A stretch of DNA of 30,255 bases, taken from assembly GCA_945875935.1 (NCBI GenBank), contig CAMCNE010000018.1:1-30255 (forward strand), in the 5' to 3' direction. The notes below the pieces were generated by a model that was not told the origin of the DNA, did not search any database, and saw nothing but the letters and a program-made list of their open reading frames with translations. Both the position numbers and the translations under genes were made by a program. The stretch is from Bordetella parapertussis. GTDB lineage: Bacteria; Pseudomonadota; Gammaproteobacteria; Burkholderiales; Burkholderiaceae_C. Below, piece after piece: positions 15,546 to 22,293 of this stretch; the stretch's first letter is position 1; every line of letters begins with the position of its first letter.

Positions 15546-15887
15546 TTACCCCTTCGGCTTCGGCCCTCGTGTTCTCGGCCCCGTAATCATCCCCAGCACT
15601 CTGCCGAGTGTTTCCAGTTCAGCCAGCCTTCCCAAGCCTTCGCTGCGCTCCTTGCGGATGCTGCGCGTCTCCCGTCCGTGCACTAGGTGAGCGGCTGCGA
15701 TACGGGCTTTGCCCTCTGGTGATCGAGCACCAGTCGAACCGGATCCATGAAAACGGCAAGTGGTCTTGCCTTTGGTGGCAGGGGCCCTGCACTGGTAACC
15801 CGTGCGCTTTGACTTGGCCGAGCACTGCCGACACCGAATGCGTCCACCGAGGGTGATGAGGGTTTCAGATTGGATAACGGATTGCAT
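15546..15887 (-). CDS. Small HG-motif protein of mobile elements, cysteine-containing
   Basis: 113 aa from the ATG at 15887 (MQSVIQSETLITLGGRIRC), which has AGAGG 10 bases upstream; an ATG at 15932 would give 128 aa and cannot be excluded. The core reads CSAKSKRTGYQCRAPATKGK then CRFHGSGSTG, with cysteines 19, 22, 33, 44 and His47 as a possible zinc site. This resembles short proteins with an HGGxSTG-type motif found in many proteobacterial prophages and islands, whose function is not established. The C-terminal half is Arg-rich and helical. It is the last gene of the leftward replication module, separated from the helicase gene by the repeat-rich region 15966-16071. Confidence 0.72.
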   Translation of the reverse strand: MQSVIQSETLITLGGRIRCRQCSAKSKRTGYQCRAPATKGKTTCRFHGSGSTGARSPEGKARIAAAHLVHGRETRSIRKERSEGLGRLAELETLGRVLGMITGPRTRGPKPKG

Positions 15888-15965
15888 TGGGTTGGAGCCT
15901 CTGTCGGTGATTAAGGTGAGAATTATTCGCATTAGCTCTTGATCGGTGTAGCGCTGGAATCAATA

Positions 15966-16071
15966 GTCAAAAATGTCAAGGAACTGGTTCTTTTGATTTT
16001 GTTGATTCCGTCAATGTCAAGAATGTCAAAACCCCCTATAGGGGGTTGACTCTTGACCCGTATTTTTTGAC
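15966..16071. repeat. Eight GTCAA/TTGAC pentamers flanking an 18-bp palindrome (candidate origin or operator)
   Basis: GTCAA occurs at 15966, 15975, 16010, 16016 and 16025; the inverted form TTGAC occurs at 16046, 16053 and 16067. Between them lies the perfect palindrome AACCCCCTATAGGGGGTT (16030-16047). The gap lies directly beside the primase-helicase operon and upstream of the HG-motif gene. Iteron-like repeats next to a replication gene suggest an origin. On the minus strand the palindrome followed by TTTT could also be a terminator for the helicase transcript. Confidence 0.5.
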
Positions 16072-16079
16072 CTTAGGGG

Positions 16080-17660
16080 TCATGGTGCCAGCCATAACCA
16101 CCCCGCATCCCCTTCAAGTCCCGAGTCGAAGTGCCCGCCTTTGATCAGGTCATCAACGATCTTGCGTGCTCGGTTTTTGCGCTTGTTGGACTCGTAGGTG
16201 ACGAGTGAGTCGGCGACACTAGCTATGGCTTGATCGATGGTGATGCACGGGTCCGGATGTGAGCACCTTGCCTTGCCCTTGTTCGGGCTGGAGTTCAGCT
16301 TCGTCTTGATCAACCTGAATGCCGCCTTCTGGTCTTTGCCCTGAGGCTCTGGGCGCAAAAAGACGTTCGTGAAGTCCCGCTCGACGGTGCAACTGGTGAT
16401 GTCGTCGCCATCTGCGTCTTTGCCCAACTGATGCTGCTTTAGCTTGAAAGAGAACTTCAACCCGTCTTCGCCATCTTTTGACTTCGCTACGGACCATGAT
16501 CGAAGGCCGAAGGCAGTACGGTCAACGGATACTGCCCCGTCAAGCGCTGCAAATAGTGAACTGTGTCCACGCGCTCCTCTGCTCTGGTCTTTCCCCGTGT
16601 GATGAACTAGAACAACCAGCCCGCCGGTGATTTGCTGAAGTCGCTTTGCGCCCTCCAGTATTTCTCCCATGTCACTGCTGGAGTTTTCATCTGACGTTGG
16701 CGCGGCACGGTTGAGCGTGTCTATAAAAATCACCGAGTCCTTCGGCACAGTAACGCCGAGATCAGCCACGTCTTGCGGAGCGGTTAGCTTGAATGGCTGT
16801 ATCACCATCTTGAGGTTTGGTGGGAGGTCGCCACCCCGGTTTTGCTCCCATGCCATCACCCGCGACCGGTAGCCAGCCTCTCCTTCCAAGGCCACATAAA
16901 CGACCGTGGTCGCATGTGTACGGAACTCAAACCATTTCTGCCCTTCGGCGATTGCACATGCCATGTCAAGGGCCAAGAAGGACTTACCTGAACCGCTTGG
17001 GCCATACAACGCGGCCAATCCCGTTGCTGGGAAGATTCCTTTGATACGCCAGACCATCGGTGGCCATGACTTGATATCTGCACCGCCGAGCAGTTTGTAT
17101 CGGCCGTGTTGTGTAGCCTCCATCGGCGCAGCCCTCTCAGGGGGCTGCCAACCCAACTCCTTGACCCGCATGTAGAGCGAGCCAATGCCAATCCGATTGG
17201 GGTGGTCAGCCTTGAAGCTGTTCCAAGCCGCTTCGAAACCATCCTCGGTGTACCGAGCAGGGCAACCTATGGACCAATCGCGGGCAATTTCTTTGCCGCT
17301 CTCCCAGCCAAGGCTTGCGATTGCCCAGACGACTGCCAACCAGTGGTCTGGATTCGGTGATCCGTCCCCATAGAAAAACGACCCATTGCCTCGCGGTGTA
17401 TCGGGGGAAAGCAACTGCAGCGCAGTCGTCAGCTTGGCAATTTCGTCGGCCGTTTCTGGGGGCGGTCCACCGATCAGATCGCAGCCCAAGCCTCGTGCCC
17501 ATGAGCCGTCCAACAACCAAGCCGGTTTAGGCCCAAGACCGAGGGCCTCGAATGATGGTGGGTAGGCATTTGACGGACGCATCGCGCTTGACACCCCATC
17601 ATCCCCGGCGAGTTCAGCGCAAACCGACTGAAGCATGTCGATAGTTACATCACGCCCCAT
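16080..17660 (-). CDS. PriCT-2 / RepA-like replicative helicase
   Basis: 526 aa. The N-terminal region has a primase C-terminal type (PriCT-2) segment at about residues 78-150 (LLSPDTPRGNG, then DHWLAVVWAIASLGW). It is followed by a RecA/RepA-type ATPase: Walker A GPSGSGKS at 220-227, Walker B VIFIDTL at 310-316, and LVHHTGKDQSRGARGHSSLF at about 351-370, typical of plasmid RepA and phage hexameric helicases. The C-terminus contains a basic segment (SNKRKNRARK) and may bind DNA. The start overlaps the primase gene by 11 bp, so the two are probably produced together as a split primase-helicase. The likely role is unwinding and origin firing for replication of the excised element. Confidence 0.88.
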   Translation of the reverse strand: MGRDVTIDMLQSVCAELAGDDGVSSAMRPSNAYPPSFEALGLGPKPAWLLDGSWARGLGCDLIGGPPPETADEIAKLTTALQLLSPDTPRGNGSFFYGDGSPNPDHWLAVVWAIASLGWESGKEIARDWSIGCPARYTEDGFEAAWNSFKADHPNRIGIGSLYMRVKELGWQPPERAAPMEATQHGRYKLLGGADIKSWPPMVWRIKGIFPATGLAALYGPSGSGKSFLALDMACAIAEGQKWFEFRTHATTVVYVALEGEAGYRSRVMAWEQNRGGDLPPNLKMVIQPFKLTAPQDVADLGVTVPKDSVIFIDTLNRAAPTSDENSSSDMGEILEGAKRLQQITGGLVVLVHHTGKDQSRGARGHSSLFAALDGAVSVDRTAFGLRSWSVAKSKDGEDGLKFSFKLKQHQLGKDADGDDITSCTVERDFTNVFLRPEPQGKDQKAAFRLIKTKLNSSPNKGKARCSHPDPCITIDQAIASVADSLVTYESNKRKNRARKIVDDLIKGGHFDSGLEGDAGWLWLAP

Positions 17661-18348
17661 AGATCACCGCCATTCGGTATGGCCGACCTTCCGACTCCAG
17701 CCCTTTCCGCGCAATGGTGCCGGGTACCTTGGTGATGCGTGAAGCGTTGAACACGCCCCTGTCGACCTTGACCGTGTCGTTGTCGAATCGATCGGCCAAA
17801 GTCGAGAGCACCTTCTGCACCCACAAGGTGGATCGCTCGTCATTCGGTAGATTTGCCAGCGGGTAGTAAAGGTGATGGCCGTTGCCACTCATGACGCGAT
17901 GCGGTTCATTCCAACCACGCTCGGCAAACCATCCCTCGACTTGATCGGCAAGCAATCGGGCTGCTTCCACCTCGGCATCAGTCGCAGGCTGCTTGGTCTC
18001 ACCGGCTCGGTCGATGTCGATCAACAACACCCGCCGCACTTCAATGTGCTCATCGCAGGCACTTCTTTCATCGAAGTCGGCGCGTATCGGGTTCATCACC
18101 AAGTACACGTTGAAGCCAAGGCGATTAATGCGAAGTGCTGCTTTCTCGAATGCTGATTGCCGATCCCCGATGTCAGGGTAGTCGGCGGCTGAGAAATGAA
18201 GTGTCTTCGTCTGACTTGATGCGACTACACCCTTGGGCCAGAGCGCACGCAGTTCGAGGGTGTTGCTGTTGCCCGTGGGAAAGATGCGCCACATCTTCTT
18301 GATTTCCTGCCCAGGCAGATCGAAGGTGTTTTCGGCAATCATTCTCAT
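17650..18348 (-). CDS. Archaeo-eukaryotic primase (AEP/PrimPol-like) replication protein
   Basis: 232 aa. AEP catalytic motifs are visible: VLLIDIDRAG with Asp111 and Asp113 (motif I), MSGNGHHLYYPL with His159 (motif II), and VKVDRGVFNASRITKVPGT with Asp196 (motif III). Similar stand-alone primases occur in plasmids, phage satellites and integrative elements, where they prime or initiate DNA replication. The ATG at 18348 overlaps the TGA of the upstream gene (ATGA). The 3' end overlaps the helicase gene by 11 bp, so primase and PriCT/helicase functions, fused in many relatives, are split over two cistrons here. The call rests on motifs and context; activity is inferred. Confidence 0.82.
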   Translation of the reverse strand: MRMIAENTFDLPGQEIKKMWRIFPTGNSNTLELRALWPKGVVASSQTKTLHFSAADYPDIGDRQSAFEKAALRINRLGFNVYLVMNPIRADFDERSACDEHIEVRRVLLIDIDRAGETKQPATDAEVEAARLLADQVEGWFAERGWNEPHRVMSGNGHHLYYPLANLPNDERSTLWVQKVLSTLADRFDNDTVKVDRGVFNASRITKVPGTIARKGLESEGRPYRMAVIYGA

Positions 18349-18755
18349 GCTTCACCCCCATCTGCAAAGGAGGTGTGAATGTCCGGGAACGAAGATAAGT
18401 CAATTTCGCCATTGATGACAGCCATGTAAATGACTTTTGGAAGTCCATGCCCAAACTCAATAGCTGCCGCCAAATCCCATCTGTTTATCCGCAGGGCTAA
18501 CTCACCGGTGACTGACCAAATAGGCTCAGGTTCCGAGAAGATGTTGTTAAGGCAGCGCTTCTGAATGGTTTTTGCCTGACTGGCATCTGATCCTTCCGCT
18601 TTGGATTGACATTTTTGACACAAGAATATAAATATCCTGTCTGGCACCTCGGGGTGAAGAAAGGAAAAGTAACCCTTCGAGGTGGTCGCATCGAAATATT
18701 GGCGGCAGTGGGGACACATTGCATGCCCGTATTTAAGATCCTGAATGGATTTCAT
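18345..18755 (-). CDS. Hypothetical protein with CPHC/CQKC zinc-ribbon-like motif
   Basis: 136 aa, not recognised as a named family. Two Cys pairs, CPHC (Cys14, Cys17) and CQKC (Cys46, Cys49), are spaced like a zinc ribbon in the N-terminal third. The rest contains ELALRINRWDLAAAIEFGHG and an acidic C-terminus. Both ends overlap neighbours by ATGA junctions (AlpA-like gene upstream, primase downstream), showing that it is a genuine cistron of the replication operon. A DNA-binding or primase-accessory role is possible by context only. Confidence 0.75.
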   Translation of the reverse strand: MKSIQDLKYGHAMCPHCRQYFDATTSKGYFSFLHPEVPDRIFIFLCQKCQSKAEGSDASQAKTIQKRCLNNIFSEPEPIWSVTGELALRINRWDLAAAIEFGHGLPKVIYMAVINGEIDLSSFPDIHTSFADGGEA

Positions 18756-19090
18756 ACAGCCCCCCGGGAAGGTTGGCTGCCACTTTTGAAGTGGGAAGGG
18801 TCCTTAAGGCAACCTCCGAGGTCTCTGGTGTCTTCAGTTGCAATCGGACTTTTGCGGCTTTCAATAAAAGCCTGTACGGTCGAAGAGCGCCAGCCTACGG
18901 TCCTTTCGCTTATTCGCACTGGCGGCTCAAGCAGCCCTTGCGATATCATTTTGTAAACTGTTGACCGACCAAGGCCAATAAGTTGAATTAAGTCTTTCAG
19001 CCGAATGAGTGGATCAATATAAATGGGACTCGGCAAATCAAGCGAATTATTGGATTGTTCGTTGGAGTTTGTTGGAAATTTGGTGGACAT
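18752..19090 (-). CDS. AlpA-family helix-turn-helix regulator / excisionase-like protein
   Basis: 112 aa. The ATG at 19090 follows AAAGG by 6 bases. The AlpA/MerR-like winged helix lies at about residues 28-80: LIRLKDLIQLIGLGRSTVYK, then LLEPPVRISERTVGW, with RSSTVQAFIESR as the last helix. AlpA-like proteins of P4-type elements regulate integrase expression or act as directionality factors for excision. It is preceded by a 55-bp gap after the unknown 179-aa gene, the only sizeable gap in the module, so a separate promoter may lie there. A CCTTT/AAAGG inverted repeat (19097-19112) overlaps its ribosome-binding site and might mask it. The stop overlaps the next gene (ATGA). Confidence 0.87.
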   Translation of the reverse strand: MSTKFPTNSNEQSNNSLDLPSPIYIDPLIRLKDLIQLIGLGRSTVYKMISQGLLEPPVRISERTVGWRSSTVQAFIESRKSPIATEDTRDLGGCLKDPSHFKSGSQPSRGAV

Positions 19091-19145
19091 GGATGACCTT
19101 TAAGTAGAAAGGCCCCCACGATAAAATCGCACCAAAAATTTTTTG

Positions 19146-19685
19146 TTAACTCTGCCTTTTTCCCTTTCGTGAAAGCCGATCTCGCAGCCAGCGAAGCGAC
19201 CTTTGGCCATCCAGTTCCAGAAAATCTGCTGCGTGTCGCGAAAGGTATTTGTAAATGTCCCCGTTGCGAAGCTTCAATTCAGCCTGTAACCAGCGGCATT
19301 GAGCAGTAACGCTTCGCTGGCGGAGCGATGAATTCGGCGAAAGCGTCGAAATGAATTGTTTGTATAAGTACTGGCGTACATCATCTCGCTCGAAGGGCGC
19401 TCGACTCGCAGCAAACTGGGGTTGGTCTCGACCTTCGCCGTCTCTCGGCGTTACCTCGACGGGTTCGTACAGCGTCTTGTCCTTGGCTAGGCGTCGTGCC
19501 TGTTTGTCATCCTTGGGCAGCAGCAAAGGAACGATTCCACCACCTTGCCCAGCCGTCGTTAGTTGACCGGCTTTGAGGCGCATCGCTCTGACAGACTGGT
19601 CTTGGCTTGAAGAAATATGCCGGTCGCCGTTACCGGACGGCGCCAGCCGCTTCAAGGTAAGCACGACGTTCTTCTCGGTTGTCAT
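19146..19685 (-). CDS. Hypothetical protein, integrase-coupled
   Basis: 179 aa, family not recognised. The protein is basic and mostly polar, with no signal peptide or membrane segment. The C-terminal half (QYLYKQFISTLSPNSSLRQR, then CRWLQAELKLRNGDIYKYLS) looks helical and could form a DNA-binding fold, and the end is strongly basic (RDRLSRKGKRQS). Its ATG at 19685 overlaps the integrase TGA by four bases, so it is translationally coupled to integrase and may serve in recombination or its control. This is inference from position only. Confidence 0.72.
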   Translation of the reverse strand: MTTEKNVVLTLKRLAPSGNGDRHISSSQDQSVRAMRLKAGQLTTAGQGGGIVPLLLPKDDKQARRLAKDKTLYEPVEVTPRDGEGRDQPQFAASRAPFERDDVRQYLYKQFISTLSPNSSLRQRSVTAQCRWLQAELKLRNGDIYKYLSRHAADFLELDGQRSLRWLRDRLSRKGKRQS

Positions 19686-21082
19686 ATTGCTCTCCAGTCA
19701 CGGTGCTTTTGGTTGGTTGACTGCTGTATCACCTTCAGTCGCTCGCCCAGCGCATCGAAGGCTTTTGCCTGATCGGCTTCGCGACGGTCCCGGATGTAGA
19801 CACGCGACACGCGGCTCTGAATGATGTGATTCAAGCATTCGTCGATCGTGTCGGTGCTGAACCCCAGTTGGGCCATCAGCGTGGCCGCTGTGCGCCGCAG
19901 ATCGTGAGCCGTCCACCTGCCACCCTTTAGTTGTAAGGACGTGGTCTTCTTTGAGCGTCCCTTGAATGGCTCAGAGTCTGGCTTTTGCCGGTCGGCCAGC
20001 TGCTTGCCGAACGACTTCACGCAGACAGGGCCAGTGCCTCTTGCGTTTGGGAACACCCAAGGCAGCACTGGCTCTTCGGCGCGTTTCAGGTTGGCGATGG
20101 CATCGAAGTGCCCCACGGCGAATTCCGACAAATGAATCGTGTGGGGCCGCTCATTCTTGGTTTCGGGCAGATACCAAGACTTCGCCTTGGTGTTGACATC
20201 GATCCACTGGGCTCCCATCAACTCGCCGACCCGGCATCCAGTGGCAAGGATCAGCCAGATGGCGTGGGCGCTCTTCGAGTCCAGTTTGGCTTTTGAAACT
20301 TGGGCCGCTAGGGACTTGAGTTCATCGGCGGTGAGTACCCGTTCCCGCTCCACGTCAGCGCCCCCAGCATCTCGCTTTGTGACCGTATCGAGCACGTTCT
20401 TTTCGATGATGTCCCGGGCCAGCGCAAAGCGCAGCATCTGCTTGAGGTCGGCGAGAAGCACATTGCAGGTTCTCAGCTTGCCCTGCGCTTTGAGGACGTC
20501 AAGAACAGCCAGCACATCCGCTTTGCGAAGGTCTGCTGACGCGATGTGTCCGAGGGTGGGGAAGATGTGGCGTGTGAACTGCTCTTTGGTGTAGAGCCCA
20601 CCGTCCTTGCGCCCGGCACGTTTCCCATCTGCGCGGAGGTGGGGCTGGAGTTCAACGGACTGCCACCGATCAAACAGTTGACGGACTGTCAGACTGCGTT
20701 GGCGCTCAAGTTCCGCAGCCGCTTCTGCTTGCTCGGCATCTTCCCGGGCCTTGGTTCGCGCCAGCAGGGCTGCATTGACTGGGTCAATCCCGTCGCCGAC
20801 TCTCGCCCGTAGTGCGGCTGCTCTATTGGTAGCCTCGTCGAGAGAGGCATCCGGAAAGCCGATCATCCCCCGCTCGTCATCGGCCCAAAGCTGAGCGCGG
20901 ACTTGCTTGCCCGTTTCAGGGGAGCGGTAGCGGTACACCCAAAAAGCACCGCCCTCGGTCTTGCGAAGGTACAGCCCCTTTGCTGCGCGGAGTTCGCCGC
21001 CCGCTGGCGCCTTCTTGAGCCACCCAAGCACCTCGCGATGCGTGATGCCTATGTTGTGCTTTATGCCGGTCTTGATCTCCAC
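19682..21082 (-). CDS. P4-type tyrosine integrase
   Basis: 466 aa from the GTG at 21082, chosen because GGGGAG lies 7 bases upstream; a GTG at 21097 would add five residues. The N-terminus has a DUF4102-like arm-binding domain (KGLYLRKTEGGAFWVYRYRS), then a SAM-like core-binding domain (about 125-220). The catalytic domain carries the tyrosine recombinase residues: Arg284 in ATGCRVGELMG, His393 and Arg396 in HDLRRTAATLM, His419 in ECLNHI and nucleophile Tyr429 in SRVYIRD. The gene lies 170 bp inside attR and reads inwards. It is the first cistron of the leftward module and should integrate the element into the tRNA-Pro 3' end. All catalytic residues are intact, so it may be active. Confidence 0.95.
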   Translation of the reverse strand: MEIKTGIKHNIGITHREVLGWLKKAPAGGELRAAKGLYLRKTEGGAFWVYRYRSPETGKQVRAQLWADDERGMIGFPDASLDEATNRAAALRARVGDGIDPVNAALLARTKAREDAEQAEAAAELERQRSLTVRQLFDRWQSVELQPHLRADGKRAGRKDGGLYTKEQFTRHIFPTLGHIASADLRKADVLAVLDVLKAQGKLRTCNVLLADLKQMLRFALARDIIEKNVLDTVTKRDAGGADVERERVLTADELKSLAAQVSKAKLDSKSAHAIWLILATGCRVGELMGAQWIDVNTKAKSWYLPETKNERPHTIHLSEFAVGHFDAIANLKRAEEPVLPWVFPNARGTGPVCVKSFGKQLADRQKPDSEPFKGRSKKTTSLQLKGGRWTAHDLRRTAATLMAQLGFSTDTIDECLNHIIQSRVSRVYIRDRREADQAKAFDALGERLKVIQQSTNQKHRDWRAI

Positions 21083-21103
21083 TGCTGCACTCCCCACTCG
21101 CCG

Positions 21104-21125
21104 TCTGGCAATTTTCTGGCAACTA
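21104..21125 (+). repeat. Tandem 11-bp repeats near the right end (partner of 12607-12628)
   Basis: Two adjacent CTGGCAA-type units, the same 22-bp block as at 12607-12628 except for two bases, lying immediately upstream of the integrase start. Binding here could both assemble the recombination complex and repress integrase transcription. Confidence 0.55.
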
Positions 21126-21252
21126 AAACGGAGATTTTAGTGCACACTGAGGGACGGAGGTGGACTGTTTTATTTACTAAGTCGTTGATTTGTATTGATT
21201 AAATACCGGATCGTGGACGCCAAGAGACTTTCGGGGACGGGTAATTTATTGA

Positions 21253-21349
21253 ATGGGGTGCAAGGGGTCGCGAGTTCGAATCCCGCCGTTCCGACCAATC
21301 AAATCAATGGGTTAGCCTTCACAAGGGGCTAGCCCATTTTCGTTTTTGG
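21253..21349 (+). repeat. attR: duplicated tRNA-Pro 3' end plus terminator
   Basis: Positions 21253-21297 repeat the last 45 nt of tRNA-Pro, including CCA; identity continues to 21315. The terminator hairpin (21307-21315 with 21329-21337) is also present. The block lacks a 5' half, so no tRNA can be made from it. Confidence 0.92.
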
Positions 21350-21455
21350 CCGCCAAGGCAGCCGCTGGTACCCGTTCAGTGCCCGTTATCTTGGTGCCGC
21401 CCGAAAACCGAGCCACTTCGGCCCGATCTGATCGATAAACCCAGCCAGCCCCATC

Positions 21456-21914
21456 TCATGGTCGCGGATAACGCAGTCTTTTGGCGTGCTCGTCGATGTC
21501 CCAGGGATTTGTCAAGGCCAAGTTGCAGCCTTCGAAGTCGGACACGTTGCGGGTGGCTAGGCCCAAACGATGACTCAGGGCAATCGCTGCGATCTGGCCA
21601 TCGAACTGGGAGATGGGTGTGCCCGCCACGCGCCGGGTCGCTACGACTGCGGCGTAGTGTGCCGCGCTGGTTGAGTCGAACGGCAGGACGCGGCCGGCAA
21701 AGTCTTCAAGGAACATCGCTTCCAGCGCCTGCTCCAGCCGTTGACGTCGCTTGCCAGCAGGTAGCAGGCGTGCGCCGAGCATCATTTCGGCTTGGGTCAC
21801 CGCGCTCACAAACAGGCCATTCGCAGGCTGCGTGGCAAACCAAGCGAGCACGGTCGAATCAGGCCGCGTGCGCAGGATCTCAGACAGCACATTGGTGTCG
21901 AGCAGAACACTCAC
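21456..21914 (-). CDS. PIN-domain toxin, FitB/VapC type
   Basis: 152 aa. The GTG start at 21914 overlaps the antitoxin stop (GTGA). PIN ribonuclease residues are visible: Asp6 in LLDTNVLSE, Glu43 in QAEMMLGARL, Asp105 in ISQFDGQIAAIA and Asp126 in TRNVSDFEG. Toxins of this family cleave RNA (often tRNA or rRNA) when free and are neutralised by the partner antitoxin. The subfamily resembles FitB of the fast-intracellular-trafficking locus. The module lies just outside attR, on the chromosomal side, so it is probably not part of the present element. All acidic residues are present, so it is probably active. Confidence 0.92.
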   Translation of the reverse strand: MSVLLDTNVLSEILRTRPDSTVLAWFATQPANGLFVSAVTQAEMMLGARLLPAGKRRQRLEQALEAMFLEDFAGRVLPFDSTSAAHYAAVVATRRVAGTPISQFDGQIAAIALSHRLGLATRNVSDFEGCNLALTNPWDIDEHAKRLRYPRP

Positions 21915-22219
21915 GTGCGGCGCTTTGTTTGAGCCCCGCGTTTGGCGCGCGCGGCAGGAGTGGCCTTCGAATCTTCATCGAAGCTGGGCGGAGCCCGCAC
22001 GGGCTCACGCACCGGCACGATCAAATCCACACCACCCAGACTGGAAAACCGAGCCCGAATGCGAGCTGTCAGATCCTTGACGGGAAGAGGTGACTCAAGA
22101 AGTGCGGCGCGCAGTATCTGACGCGCCTCTTCTTCCATGGAGCGATTCCGGCTCGCCGCGCGCACACGAAGATCGCGCTTGAGTGACTCGTCTAGATCGC
22201 GAATGGTGAGTGTGGCCAT
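21911..22219 (-). CDS. FitA-like ribbon-helix-helix antitoxin
   Basis: 102 aa, with CAGGAG before the ATG at 22219. The N-terminus MATLTIRDLDESLKRDLRVR, followed by AASRNRSMEEEARQILRAAL, is a ribbon-helix-helix DNA-binding domain of the FitA/StbC type. The C-terminal part is disordered and basic (RAKRGAQTKRRT) and is expected to wrap the toxin's active site. The overlap with the toxin gene supports coupled translation with the antitoxin first. Antitoxin-toxin complexes of this family repress their own promoter; inverted repeats suited to this lie at 22233-22265. Confidence 0.9.
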   Translation of the reverse strand: MATLTIRDLDESLKRDLRVRAASRNRSMEEEARQILRAALLESPLPVKDLTARIRARFSSLGGVDLIVPVREPVRAPPSFDEDSKATPAARAKRGAQTKRRT

Positions 22220-22232
22220 CTGAAAACTCCTG

Positions 22233-22265
22233 CACTGAAAGCAGTGTACTCAATGAAGGCATTGA
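22233..22265. promoter_or_regulatory. Candidate operator of the toxin-antitoxin operon
   Basis: Two inverted repeats stand just upstream of the antitoxin gene: CACTG-4 nt-CAGTG (22233-22246) and TCAATG-4 nt-CATTGA (22250-22265). FitAB-type complexes bind inverted repeats in their promoters, so these are plausible sites; no clear -35/-10 pair could be fixed. Confidence 0.45.
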
Positions 22266-22293
22266 TAGCACTTGCGGGGGGACTCGGAAGGCC

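Larger units (their letters stand above)
12494..21315. mobile_element. 8.76-kb integrative element in tRNA-Pro(GGG)
   Basis: The element is bounded by perfect 63-bp direct repeats (12494-12556 and 21253-21315) that contain the last 45 nt of tRNA-Pro. The interior has clearly lower GC than the flanks. It encodes a P4-type tyrosine integrase next to the right end, an AlpA-like regulator, an archaeo-eukaryotic-type primase, a RepA-like helicase, unknown small proteins, and three PEP-CTERM-type surface proteins as cargo. No structural phage genes, terminase, relaxase or mating-pair genes are seen. Gene content resembles a phage satellite or a minimal self-replicating integrative element. Whether it excises, replicates or is mobilised by a helper cannot be told from sequence. 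Confidence 0.93.

Noticed and set aside
15966..16071. CRISPR-like array
   Set aside because: The repeats are only 5 bp, inverted about a palindrome and unevenly spaced; there are no spacers and no cas genes.
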